Source: Verrucomicrobiota bacterium (GTDB taxonomy: Bacteria > Verrucomicrobiota > Verrucomicrobiia > Limisphaerales > UBA11358). From it: a stretch of DNA of 43,597 nt. The stretch covers positions 1 to 43,597 of the forward strand of contig JAGWMQ010000015.1 in assembly GCA_028873125.1 (NCBI GenBank), in the 5' to 3' direction. Every line of letters starts with the position of its first letter. Positions within the stretch are counted from its first letter, which is position 1. The translations under genes and the position numbers were made by a program. The notes beneath the pieces were generated by a model that did not search any database, had not been told where the DNA came from, and saw nothing but the letters and a program-made list of their open reading frames with translations. This document shows positions 1-8,208 of the stretch, one piece after another.

Positions 1-22
1 TATGAAAATCTCAATATGTTTT

Positions 23-130
23 AGGGCTATGCACATGACTCAACCAACCACAACACCTTGGCAAGTTACGTCAAGCCAAACCACAATGGGTTGGGTCCGA
101 TTGAGCCAGGTTGAGTCATGTGCATAGGCA
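23..130 (-). mobile_element. 108-bp MITE-like element, copy 1
   Basis: A short non-coding element. Its core (27-127, 101 bp) begins with CTATGCACATGACTCAACC and ends with the exact reverse complement of those 19 bases. The whole 108 bp recurs, apparently without mismatch, in reverse complement at 43106-43213. Direct repeats CAATATGTTTT at 12-22 and 131-141 flank it and look like an 11-bp target-site duplication. No transposase is encoded, so it would need one in trans. An 11-bp duplication lies within the range known for IS4/IS231-type elements, but that assignment is inference. The strand given is relative to copy 2. Deleting the element plus one flanking repeat restores a longer reading frame that starts at position 2. 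Confidence 0.85.
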
Positions 131-723
131 CAATATGTTTTGTCTTAATCATGCTGATCGCCAACGCTTTGGCTTTCAGTCAAGGCACATTAATCTACGA
201 CCAAGAGTCGGTCAATTCTGACAGTGCTGGGAGCGGTCCACCTGGCGATATTCAAGCATATGAACCGATGGGTCAATCATTCACGCCTGCGCTTTCTTCG
301 GTAGGGTTTATCAGTGTTTATATCCGGGATGAGAACCCTGGCAACTCTCTCGGCGCTACAGTGCATCTTGACCTCTGGGCTAACTCCATCGGGGGCACAT
401 CGTTGGGGGCAACAGAGCCAATCTCGATGCCCGATGGATATGGAGATACGGATAATGAAGGAGTCACCTATTTCTATTTCTTAATGCCAATTCCAGTGAT
501 TGCCGGTGGAACGTATTATTTTCAGCCAGTTGTTGAACCGGGGAGCGACGCTTGGGAAATCAGTGCATATAACTTTGGATATGCCGGTGGGCAGGCTTTT
601 TTTAAGGGTGTCCCTTCCCCAGATTCTGACCTCTGGTTTCGCGAAGGCATCGTCGTGCCGGAGCCATCGGCAGCTTGGCTAGTTTTGCTCGGTGGTGGCC
701 TTTTCTTTGTTTTCACTTCATAA
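118..723 (+). CDS. PEP-CTERM sorting-domain exported protein, start replaced by a mobile element
   Basis: A 201-residue exported protein of unknown specific function. The N-terminus has a hydrophobic signal segment (about residues 5-20, ending ALAFSQ). The C-terminus carries VPEPS followed by a hydrophobic stretch, LVLLGGGLFFVF, typical of PEP-CTERM anchors that an exosortase processes. The usual basic tail is missing: the protein stops at FTS. The start codon ATG at 118 lies in the terminal inverted repeat of the element at 23-130. Removing the insertion (119 bp, element plus one 11-bp repeat) would join ATG AAA ATC TCA at position 2 to the same frame and give MKISICFVLIMLIANALAFS, a classical signal peptide. 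Read through from position 2, the present sequence hits TAG at 125-127. The gene is visibly AT-richer than its neighbours, which may mean transfer. Expression after the insertion is untested. Confidence 0.75.
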   Translation: MCIGTICFVLIMLIANALAFSQGTLIYDQESVNSDSAGSGPPGDIQAYEPMGQSFTPALSSVGFISVYIRDENPGNSLGATVHLDLWANSIGGTSLGATEPISMPDGYGDTDNEGVTYFYFLMPIPVIAGGTYYFQPVVEPGSDAWEISAYNFGYAGGQAFFKGVPSPDSDLWFREGIVVPEPSAAWLVLLGGGLFFVFTS

Positions 724-848
724 TAAATAAGAGACGCTTGTCTTGCTGATTGTGGCGTTTAATGCCGCGATCCGCCCGGATTTTCTCCAGGCGATTTGCC
801 TTGCCTCGGTTCTGGCCGCTGCCAATTTCCTCGCGGGAACACAAAATC

Positions 849-1886
849 ATGACGCCCAGTTGTCCCATCCCCATCCAGCAATACCCGCGCGTGTTGCTTG
901 CCCACGGCGGCGGCGGGAAATTGATGCGCCAACTCATCAAGCGGATGTTCCTGGCGGCGTTTCGGAATCCCCTCTTGGAACCGCAGCTTGACTCGGCGGT
1001 AGGGGAATTGAGCGGCGGGAAAATCGCGTTCACCACCGACTCCTACGTCGTGCGTCCGCTCTTTTTTCCCGGCGGCGACATTGGTTCCCTGGCGGTTCAC
1101 GGCACCGTCAATGACCTGGCCATGGCCGGCGCCCGCCCGCTTTGGTTGAGCGCCGCGTTCATCCTCGAGGAGGGGATGCGGATGGAGGCCCTTTGGAAGG
1201 TCGTCTGCTCCATGCGCGACGCGGCCAACAAATGCCGCGTGCAAATCGTCACCGGCGACACCAAGGTCGTGGACCGGGGCAAAGGCGACGGGGTGTTCAT
1301 CAACACCGCCGGCATCGGCGTCCTCGAGCATGACCGGACCCTCGCGCCGGGTAACATCCGGCCCGGCGACGTGATGCTGGTCAGCGGCGACCTGGGGCGC
1401 CACGGCATGGCCATCATGGCGGTGCGGGAAGGCTTGGAATTCGAAAGCCAAATCGAGAGCGATTCGGCGCCGCTCCATGAAATGATTTTGGAGCTGCTCG
1501 GCGCCGGGGTTGAAATTCACTGCCTGCGGGACCTGACCCGCGGAGGGTTGACCGGCGCCCTCAACGAAATCGCCGAGGCCGCCCGGCTGACCTTGATGGT
1601 CGAGGAGAAGGCCGTGCCGGTGCGCGAGGATGTTCACGCCGCCTGCGAACTCCTGGGGCTGGATCCGTTGCAAGTCGCGTGCGAGGGGCGGTTCGTCGCC
1701 TTTGTTCCCGAACGCGACGCCGACCGCGCGCTGGCGCTCCTGCACGGCGGCGCGGGCGGCCGCGGCGCCTGTAAAATCGGAAAGGCCGCCGCGCAGGGCG
1801 CCAACCCGGTGTTGTTAAAAAGCGCGATTGGGGCGTGGCGGATTTTGGACGCGCCCGGCGGTGAACAACTGCCGAGAATCTGCTGA
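849..1886 (+). CDS. hypE: HypE, hydrogenase maturation carbamoyl dehydratase
   Basis: HypE takes a carbamoyl group from HypF onto its C-terminal cysteine and dehydrates it with ATP to the thiocyanate used for the cyanide ligands of [NiFe]-hydrogenase. The 345-residue product has the family N-terminus ([22 protein letters not shown], residues about 4-24), DSAVGEL near residue 48, the GDTKVVDRG segment near 137 and the essential C-terminal PRIC with the acceptor cysteine as the last residue. The frame is open upstream to 750, but ATG at 849 gives the normal HypE start and length. No hypA-D, hypF or hydrogenase gene lies in the window, so the partners must be elsewhere. It converges on adk with only 7 bp between the stops. 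Confidence 0.93.
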   Translation: MTPSCPIPIQQYPRVLLAHGGGGKLMRQLIKRMFLAAFRNPLLEPQLDSAVGELSGGKIAFTTDSYVVRPLFFPGGDIGSLAVHGTVNDLAMAGARPLWLSAAFILEEGMRMEALWKVVCSMRDAANKCRVQIVTGDTKVVDRGKGDGVFINTAGIGVLEHDRTLAPGNIRPGDVMLVSGDLGRHGMAIMAVREGLEFESQIESDSAPLHEMILELLGAGVEIHCLRDLTRGGLTGALNEIAEAARLTLMVEEKAVPVREDVHAACELLGLDPLQVACEGRFVAFVPERDADRALALLHGGAGGRGACKIGKAAAQGANPVLLKSAIGAWRILDAPGGEQLPRIC

Positions 1887-1893
1887 TCCCGGT

Positions 1894-2658
1894 TCAAGGC
1901 AGGCCGCCGATCTGTTCCATGGTGCGGTGGAAGGTTTCTTCGGGCGTGCCTCCAGCCGCAACCGTAATCAGCAGGTCGCGTTGCCGGTAAAAATCAATCA
2001 GCGGCCGGGTGCTTTCTTCGTAGGCAGCCATGCGCACCCGGACGGATTCGGGACGGTCGTCTTCGCGCCGGAGCAGTTTCACGCCGCAGTGATCGCACGC
2101 GTCGTCCCTCCTGGGCGGCAGCGCCGTGGTGTGATAAACCGCCTTGCAGATGGGGCAGGTCCGGCGTCCGGCGAGGCGGGCGATGATTTCCTCCAGCGGC
2201 AATTGGTAATTGAGGACGGCGCTCAGGCAGAGGCCTTCCTGTTTTAAAAGGCGTTCCAGCGCCTCGGCCTGCGCCAGGGTGCGCGGGAAACCGTCGAGCG
2301 AAAAGCCGCTCCGGCAGTGGAGGCAGCGCAGGCGCTCGGTCACCAGCGCCAGCACCGTCCGGTCCGGCACCAGCTCGCCGCGCCGCATGTGCTCCAGCGC
2401 CTCGTTCAGGGCCGGCGTGCGCTCGCTCTCGCTCAGGCTCTTGGCGGTGCGGAAGACGTCGCCCGTGGACAGGTGGCAGCAACCCAGGCGGTCGGACAGC
2501 AATTCCGCCTGAGTGCCTTTGCCGACGCCGGGCGCGCCCAGCAGCACCAGGCGCACCGGGTTTCCCGGCGGTTTGCGCGGCGGGACGGAACAGACAACCT
2601 GTCCTCCCTTCAGCCAGGCCGCGCGGTCCGGCTTTTCCTTCAACGCGGCCACATTCAT
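1894..2658 (-). CDS. adk: adenylate kinase with zinc-type lid
   Basis: Catalyses ATP + AMP to 2 ADP in the cytoplasm. The product is 254 residues. The P-loop GAPGVGKGT is at residues 41-49, followed by the AMP-binding stretch LSTGDVFR and the DGFPRT motif. The LID domain has two Cys pairs (CPIC and CDHC), the zinc-binding version of the lid. The P-loop lies about 30 residues later than in standard adenylate kinases, so the protein has an N-terminal extension or the true start is internal. I chose ATG 2658 rather than 2676 because the six extra residues look non-native. It is divergent from the radical SAM gene, with 179 bp between them. Confidence 0.9.
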   Translation of the reverse strand: MNVAALKEKPDRAAWLKGGQVVCSVPPRKPPGNPVRLVLLGAPGVGKGTQAELLSDRLGCCHLSTGDVFRTAKSLSESERTPALNEALEHMRRGELVPDRTVLALVTERLRCLHCRSGFSLDGFPRTLAQAEALERLLKQEGLCLSAVLNYQLPLEEIIARLAGRRTCPICKAVYHTTALPPRRDDACDHCGVKLLRREDDRPESVRVRMAAYEESTRPLIDFYRQRDLLITVAAGGTPEETFHRTMEQIGGLP

Positions 2659-2837
2659 AATGCTAATGTAGCACAAGCGTCTTTGGCACTCCAGTTCCGC
2701 CGTCCTTTTCGCGGGGAGCGGGTTTCCTCGAAACCAGCCTCCGGGGGCCGGCCGGCGGCCTGGCGGCGGACGGCGCGCGGCAAGACAGGTCCAGACTTTG
2801 ACAAGAAGTGTGTAGTGCGCGGCGGCGCGGGCGTCTA

Positions 2838-3767
2838 ATGTTTGCCATGAATATGGTGGAAGAGACTGTGTCCAAAACGCCGGCGGCCGAGGCGCACCCG
2901 GACCGGAAGCGACACGCGCCGTCGCGCGAGATCGCCTTCGACCGGCCGCGCGACTTTCTGCAGAACCGGTTCGTTTACGCGGTCATCTCCTCGCGCGCCG
3001 GCGGCCTGTCGTTGGGCGTGAACATGAACCCCGACAAGTATTGCAATTTTGACTGCGTTTACTGCGAAGTGGATCGCCGCACGCCGTCGCTCGATGCCCG
3101 GCTGGACACAGGGGTGATGGCCGCGGAACTGCAACGGACCCTGGCCTTTGTCCTGGAAGGCCGGCTGCGCGAGCTGCCGCATTACCAGTCCCTGCCGCCG
3201 GAGTTGTTGCAGTTGCGTCACGTGGCCCTGAGCGGCGACGGCGAGCCGACTCTCTCGCCGAACTTCGCCGAGGCCGTGCAGGCGGTCGTGCATGTCCGGG
3301 CGCAGGGCGGCTTTCCCTTTTTCAAAATCGTGTTGATCACCAACGGCACCGGACTGGACCGCCCGCATGTCCAGGAGAGCCTGAAGCGGTTCACGAAGTC
3401 CGACGAAGTCTGGATCAAGCTCGACGGGGGCACGGAGCGCTACCTGAACCAGGTCTGCCGCTTCAAGGACGTGGCCCTGGAAAAAATCCTGTCCAACATC
3501 CTGGACCTGGGCCGCCAGCGGCCGGTGGTCATCCAAAGCCTTTTCCCCGCCATCCGGGGCGAGGGGCCGCCGCCCGAAGAAATCGAGCAATTCACCCGGT
3601 CTCTCAAGGATTTGAAGAGACACGGCGCGCAGATTTCGCTGGTGCAAATCTATTCCGCCACGCGGCCCATGGCACACGCCGAATGCGGGCACCTGCCGCT
3701 CAAGGCGCTCTCCCAAATCGCCCACACCGTCCGCCAGGCCACCGGATTGAAGGCGGAAGTGTTTTAA
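2838..3767 (+). CDS. radical SAM protein, COG0731-like
   Basis: A 309-residue radical SAM enzyme. The cluster motif is C-x3-C-x2-C in KYCNFDCVYCE (cysteines near residues 69, 73 and 76), preceded by SLGVNMNPDK. SGDGEPTLS (a GGE-like SAM-contacting motif) and LITNGT follow, in the order seen in COG0731 Fe-S oxidoreductases, the bacterial relatives of TYW1. The substrate is unknown. The C-terminal part is short and carries no obvious extra domain. Several ATGs are clustered (2838, 2847, 2853); I used the first. The next gene, rimO, is on the same strand after a 154-bp gap in which I see no gene. Confidence is high for the superfamily and low for any specific reaction. Confidence 0.85.
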   Translation: MFAMNMVEETVSKTPAAEAHPDRKRHAPSREIAFDRPRDFLQNRFVYAVISSRAGGLSLGVNMNPDKYCNFDCVYCEVDRRTPSLDARLDTGVMAAELQRTLAFVLEGRLRELPHYQSLPPELLQLRHVALSGDGEPTLSPNFAEAVQAVVHVRAQGGFPFFKIVLITNGTGLDRPHVQESLKRFTKSDEVWIKLDGGTERYLNQVCRFKDVALEKILSNILDLGRQRPVVIQSLFPAIRGEGPPPEEIEQFTRSLKDLKRHGAQISLVQIYSATRPMAHAECGHLPLKALSQIAHTVRQATGLKAEVF

Positions 3768-3921
3768 GAAGAGGCCGGGCGGCATCCTGTTTTCGTTGCA
3801 ATGGCGGCTTGGGCCGCGGAGGCAACGCGCCCGAGACGCCGTTGTCGCTCAAAATCCCCGGTTGGAGCACCGCTTTCCTGGAATTGCGCCGCCTCGCGCG
3901 AGCGGGTAACCTGCGCGGCTT

Positions 3922-5634
3922 ATGACTGAAGCTCCGGCTGCCCATCGCCCGCTCCGGGTCGGTTTGATTTCGCTGGGCTGCGCCAAGAATCTCGTGGACG
4001 CGGAGATCATGCTCGGCGCGCTGCTCCAGAGCGGCCTGGAAATCACCAACGACGCCGCGCGCGCCGACGCGCTCATCGTCAACACCTGCTCCTTCATTGA
4101 CGCCGCGCAGGAGGAGAGCGTGGACGCCATCCTGGAATCCAACGCCGTCCGCGACGCCCGGAACCGCGGCCAGGGCCTGATCGTCTCCGGTTGCCTGCCG
4201 CAGCGGTTCCGCGACGAATTGCCCAACCTCCTGCCCGAAGTGGACGCCTTCATGGGCATTGACCAGGTCGCGCAGGTTTCGGACATCGTTAAACGAGCGG
4301 TGGCGCGCCGCGCCGAAAAAACCCAGCAACAACCGTCTTCCAACATCCATCCTCCAACCTCCAAAGAAAGGGTCGTGGCGCGGATATCCAAGCTGGAAAA
4401 GGACCACGCCCCGTCTGGGCGGGAAAGGGAGAAAACGTTCCGCGGCACGGACAGGTTCGGCAGGACCAAAACCGTCGTCGCACCGAACTCGAAAGGTCCG
4501 CTGCCCGCGGCCGGTCAGGCGCCCCTGATCGAAGTCCATTCCCGGCCCACATTCATTCCTGATTTCGCCACGCCGCGTTTCCGGCTCACGCCGCGCCACT
4601 TCGCCTACGTCAAGATAGCCGAGGGCTGCAACCACCCGTGCAGCTTTTGCATCATCCCGCGGATGCGCGGTTCGCACCGCAGCCGGCCGCAGGCGGACAT
4701 CGTGGCCGAGGCCCGGGCGCTCATCGCCGAGGGCGTCCGGGAAATCAATTTGATTTCCCAGGACTCGACCTACTACGGAATGGATTTGCGCCCCAACGCC
4801 AGCCGCGCGATTTCCTCGCCGGAGAAGTTTCTTGCCGCCGCCCGGTCCCTGTCCGCTGGCGGGACGACGCTGTGCGCGTTGCTGCGCGAATTGAACGCGC
4901 TGCCCGGCGATTTCTGGATCCGCCTGCTCTACACCCATCCGGCGCACTGGACGGACGAACTCATCCGCACCCTCGCCGAGTGTCCCAAGGTCGCGCGCTA
5001 CGTGGACATTCCGCTCCAGCATATTCACGACAACATGCTCGAACGGATGCGGCGCGAGACGTCGCGGCAGCACATCGTGGACTTGCTCCGAAAAATCCGC
5101 ACCGGGGTGCCCGGCATCACGCTGCGGACGACCTTTATCGTCGGTTTTCCCGGCGAGACGGATGCCTGTTTCAACGCGCTGCTGGAGTTCATCCGCGAAA
5201 CGCGGTTTGAACGGCTCGGCGTCTTCGCCTATTCCCGGGAGGAGGGCACGCGCGCCGGCGCCATGGCTGGGCAGATTCCCGACGCGGTGAAACGGCGGCG
5301 CCGCAGACTGGCGATGGCCGAGCAGCACAAAATCGCCGCCCAGGCGTCCAAGGTCTTCGTCGGCCGCGAAATCAAGGTGCTGGTCGAGGGCCAGGCCGAC
5401 GCGGCGCGATGGCAATCGGCCAACGTGAGCTCGTGGGAACACGGATGGTTGCGTGATGGCAAGCCGGCCCACCCGCTCCGGGCCGCCGGCCACGTGTTGG
5501 TGGCCCGCGGCGAGGCCGACGCGCCGGACATTGACGGGCGTGTTTACGTGCGCGGCCGATTGCCCGTCGGCGAATTTGCGACCGTCAGAATCGTCGGTCA
5601 CGCGGATTATGATTTGCTGGCGGAACCGCTTTGA
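3922..5634 (+). CDS. rimO: RimO, ribosomal protein S12 methylthiotransferase, with linker insertions
   Basis: RimO adds a methylthio group to the conserved aspartate of ribosomal protein S12. The N-terminal UPF0004 domain shows its three cluster cysteines (LGCAKNLVD, NTCSF, SGCLPQ). The radical SAM motif is GCNHPCSFC (residues about 235-243), followed by PRMRGSHRSRP, and a TRAM domain closes the protein. At 570 residues it is about 130 longer than usual (the E. coli protein has 441). Most of the excess is a 75-80-residue hydrophilic insertion between the first two domains (about residues 133-212), which includes low-complexity Pro/Ser/Asn codons at 4327-4364. Smaller expansions lie in the radical SAM and TRAM parts. 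The frame stays open and all catalytic cysteines are kept, so the gene looks functional. Confidence 0.92.
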   Translation: MTEAPAAHRPLRVGLISLGCAKNLVDAEIMLGALLQSGLEITNDAARADALIVNTCSFIDAAQEESVDAILESNAVRDARNRGQGLIVSGCLPQRFRDELPNLLPEVDAFMGIDQVAQVSDIVKRAVARRAEKTQQQPSSNIHPPTSKERVVARISKLEKDHAPSGREREKTFRGTDRFGRTKTVVAPNSKGPLPAAGQAPLIEVHSRPTFIPDFATPRFRLTPRHFAYVKIAEGCNHPCSFCIIPRMRGSHRSRPQADIVAEARALIAEGVREINLISQDSTYYGMDLRPNASRAISSPEKFLAAARSLSAGGTTLCALLRELNALPGDFWIRLLYTHPAHWTDELIRTLAECPKVARYVDIPLQHIHDNMLERMRRETSRQHIVDLLRKIRTGVPGITLRTTFIVGFPGETDACFNALLEFIRETRFERLGVFAYSREEGTRAGAMAGQIPDAVKRRRRRLAMAEQHKIAAQASKVFVGREIKVLVEGQADAARWQSANVSSWEHGWLRDGKPAHPLRAAGHVLVARGEADAPDIDGRVYVRGRLPVGEFATVRIVGHADYDLLAEPL

Positions 5635-5645
5635 CCGTCTGATTT

Positions 5646-5666
5646 TTTCCGGGATTTTGCCGGAAA
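5646..5666. terminator. inverted repeat between convergent rimO and GH31 gene
   Basis: A 7-bp inverted repeat (TTTCCGG, 7-base loop, CCGGAAA) lies in the 76-bp gap between the rimO stop and the stop of the convergent GH31 gene. It could act as a weak terminator for either side. No clear U-tract follows in either direction, so the call is tentative. Confidence 0.3.
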
Positions 5667-5710
5667 GTCCGGCACCACCGGACGCGGCCTCACCGACGGA
5701 ACCGACGGGG

Positions 5711-7963
5711 TCACTTTCCCAACTGAAGATTCCCGACCACGCCCAACGGAACCTCGGTCCGTGACGTGCCCTGCGGCCCAAACAGGACGACTCTCAGCTT
5801 CCGGAAAACGTCCTTGCCCGAATAGGTTCCCTGCCGTTTCCATCTCAACTTTCCGGCGGTGTCTTGCCACCGGAACGTGGTGCGGCGGATGCGCCCTTTC
5901 AAATAGCCCGTCGTCTCGCCGTCGTCCTCAAACAAGGCAAAGGTGGCGTCCCGGCCGGGATAAATTTGCAATTCCAAAGGCCCGCCAGGAAGCTGGTCAG
6001 TGTGCTGGATGACCGGGCCCAGCGGGAGCAGGGTTCCCGCCCGGACGTAAACCGGTATTTCGTCGAGTTTGACCGTGAGTTTCACGGTCTGACTTCCGGT
6101 CAGAAGGGTGTTGGCGCCAAAGACATACCAGCCGCCGGCCGGAAGATAGACCGAACGTCTGCCGCCGGACTGAAGAACGGGCGCGGCCAGCAGCGACGGC
6201 CCCATCAACCATTCGTCGGACAGGTTGGCGACGCGCGGATCATCGGGAAATTCCATGACCAGCGGCCGCATGAGCGGGACGCCCGTCTCAAAGGTCTCAT
6301 GGGCCAGGCTGTAATACAAGGGAATGAGGCGGTAGCGAAGTTCGAGGGCCTTGCGGATGGCGCTCAAGGCGTTGGCGCCGTAAAGCCAGGGAAAGCGCGG
6401 CGTGGCCTTGATTTCCGAATGGGAGCGCATGACGGGAAAGAAGACGCCGGCCTCCATCCAGCGGGACAGCAACTCGGGCGAGGGATTGCCCAGGAAGCCG
6501 CCGATGTCGCAGGCGCCGTAAGGCATGCCGGCCAGACTCCAGTTCAACAAGCTGGTCGGGGTTGCCGCCAGCGCCCTCCAGGAACTCCGGATGTCGCCGG
6601 TCCAGGCGGCGGCGCCAAAGCGTTGCGTGCCCGGCGAGAAGGCCCGGTTGAGTGTCCACAACCGCCGGCCCGGCCGGTAGCGGCGGAACGCTTCCGTCTC
6701 AGCCCGGTTCCAATAAAAGTAAGTAGTGTAGGTGGCCTCGCCCTCGTCATTCCACCAGCCGTCCACGCCGTCGCGGATCAGCGGGGCCGATTGTTTCTCA
6801 TACCATTTTCGGAAGGCGGGATTGGCGAAATTCACGTCGCGGGCCTGGAATTTGGCCTTGCCCGCCTGATCGGCCGGCAGGTTCCAGCCCCGCGCCCGGA
6901 TCACCGCCAAATTATCGCGATTGCCCAGACGGGGTTTGCGGATGCCGACGAAATGGACGCCCTGCTTCTTGTAAGAGGCGATCTGCCGGGCCGGATCGGG
7001 GAAAAGGTTTGTGTTCCAGCCAAAATCGCTGAAGCCGGCCGCGCCTTTGGCCGGCAACTCGTAATCCGGCTCGGTGGTGTACCACTCGAAATCATAGATG
7101 AAGGCGTCCACCGCAAGATTCAGTGCGCGGAAGCGTTTCAGCGTATTTTCAATGTAGGAGCGGTTCTTCCAGCCCCAGCGACTCTGGAGATAGCCGAACG
7201 CCCATCGTGGCGGAACCGGCGCGCGCCCGGTCAGGCGGGCGTAGGCGCCGGCGGCATCCTTGAGCGAGGCCGCCGGCATGAGGTATAGGTCCGCCGTCTT
7301 GCCGGGAAAATTCCAGGTCAAATAGCTGCCGTTGCCCGCCGCCACCCACCAGGCGGGCCGGTTGTCATCGGCGGTTACTGCCAGGACGGCGTAACCGGCG
7401 GGCGACCAGTAATAGGGGAGGACCGCCCGGCCATTGGCAACTCCGGTGGTCGTCCTGGATTGTTGCAGGGCGTTGACGCCATTGCCGCAGCCACAGACTT
7501 TGACAGGCCGATTTGGGTCCCAGCCGAGCAGGACAACCAGGTTGGATTTTTTCAGGGAGGCACCCGCGCTCCCATCGCCAATCACGTGTTTGGGGATCAA
7601 CGTTCGGCCCCCGGCGTCTTGCAGTGTCCATTCGCCGTTCCGCGGATCCATCAACAACCGGCCGGCCTCGGTCTGCACGCCCACCATGCCGTTTTGCTCA
7701 ATCTTCCGCCAGGCTGCCGAATTGAGGGCCTCGGGGTCGGCCAGGAAGGAACTGGCGGCCGCCTTCGGTCTCCCGTTCGTCGCCACGCTTAAGCGCAAGG
7801 CCCCGATCCCTGCCGGGGCCAGTTCCACTTGAAGGCGGCTGAATTTGATCAGCAGTCCGTGCCGCATCTTCTCAACGTTCTCCTGCGCGCGACAGGCTCC
7901 GGTTCCGGCCAGGACCGCGGCCAGCGCCAAGGTTTGCATCCAGCCAGAATTTTGTTTTCTCAT
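5711..7963 (-). CDS. GH31 family alpha-glycosidase, secreted
   Basis: A 750-residue glycoside hydrolase family 31 enzyme; the family includes alpha-glucosidases and alpha-xylosidases. Residues 1-26 form a signal peptide ending ACRAQ. The N-terminal beta-sandwich is followed by the catalytic barrel with PPRWAFGYLQSRWGWK, FIYDFEWY, the nucleophile segment DGWWNDEGE (Asp near residue 406) and the acid/base segment WTGD (Asp near residue 457). MRPLVMEFPDD and the C-terminal sandwich with VYLPAGGWY follow. ATG 7963 was chosen because the signal peptide begins there; the open frame further upstream looks non-coding. It is the last gene of the minus-strand glycan locus and is separated from the isomerase-like gene by 245 bp. 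Substrate is not settled: xylosidase and glucosidase activity are both possible. Confidence 0.9.
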   Translation of the reverse strand: MRKQNSGWMQTLALAAVLAGTGACRAQENVEKMRHGLLIKFSRLQVELAPAGIGALRLSVATNGRPKAAASSFLADPEALNSAAWRKIEQNGMVGVQTEAGRLLMDPRNGEWTLQDAGGRTLIPKHVIGDGSAGASLKKSNLVVLLGWDPNRPVKVCGCGNGVNALQQSRTTTGVANGRAVLPYYWSPAGYAVLAVTADDNRPAWWVAAGNGSYLTWNFPGKTADLYLMPAASLKDAAGAYARLTGRAPVPPRWAFGYLQSRWGWKNRSYIENTLKRFRALNLAVDAFIYDFEWYTTEPDYELPAKGAAGFSDFGWNTNLFPDPARQIASYKKQGVHFVGIRKPRLGNRDNLAVIRARGWNLPADQAGKAKFQARDVNFANPAFRKWYEKQSAPLIRDGVDGWWNDEGEATYTTYFYWNRAETEAFRRYRPGRRLWTLNRAFSPGTQRFGAAAWTGDIRSSWRALAATPTSLLNWSLAGMPYGACDIGGFLGNPSPELLSRWMEAGVFFPVMRSHSEIKATPRFPWLYGANALSAIRKALELRYRLIPLYYSLAHETFETGVPLMRPLVMEFPDDPRVANLSDEWLMGPSLLAAPVLQSGGRRSVYLPAGGWYVFGANTLLTGSQTVKLTVKLDEIPVYVRAGTLLPLGPVIQHTDQLPGGPLELQIYPGRDATFALFEDDGETTGYLKGRIRRTTFRWQDTAGKLRWKRQGTYSGKDVFRKLRVVLFGPQGTSRTEVPLGVVGNLQLGK

Positions 7964-7982
7964 TTCAACTCGGCCAAGAGAC

Positions 7983-7997
7983 CCAGCGGACCGCTGG
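7983..7997. promoter_or_regulatory. 15-bp palindrome upstream of GH31 gene
   Basis: A perfect palindrome with one central base (CCAGCGG A CCGCTGG) lies 19 bp upstream of the GH31 start codon. Its size and position would suit a repressor operator of the LacI or GntR kind, or an RNA hairpin in the leader. No regulator gene is visible in the window. The rest of the 245-bp gap (7964-8208) shows no gene. Confidence 0.35.
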
Positions 7998-8208
7998 AAC
8001 TTAAAGTCCGCTGACGCAGTCAGCATTGGAGCGAAGCACGCCGTTGCCGGCGCCGGAGATTGCGGGACATTCGAAGCGCCGCCGAATCCAGCCGTCCGCC
8101 GCCGGCTCCCGGGCGGCGGCGAGTCCAAACAGACCCGCAAGAACCCGGTCCCAAAGGGGAAGCATCGGCATTCGGGGATTTCATCTGGACAAAGCCGGTG
8201 CGCCGCAA

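Noticed and set aside
2..127. A 41-codon small gene from ATG 2 to TAG 125-127, running through the mobile element
   Set aside because: It is the old start of the interrupted PEP-CTERM gene read into the element; the same element reading appears at the other copy, so it does not indicate a protein.
3700..5781. Long minus-strand open frame opposite rimO
   Set aside because: rimO is certain on the plus strand; the reverse frame has the composition typical of an antisense shadow.
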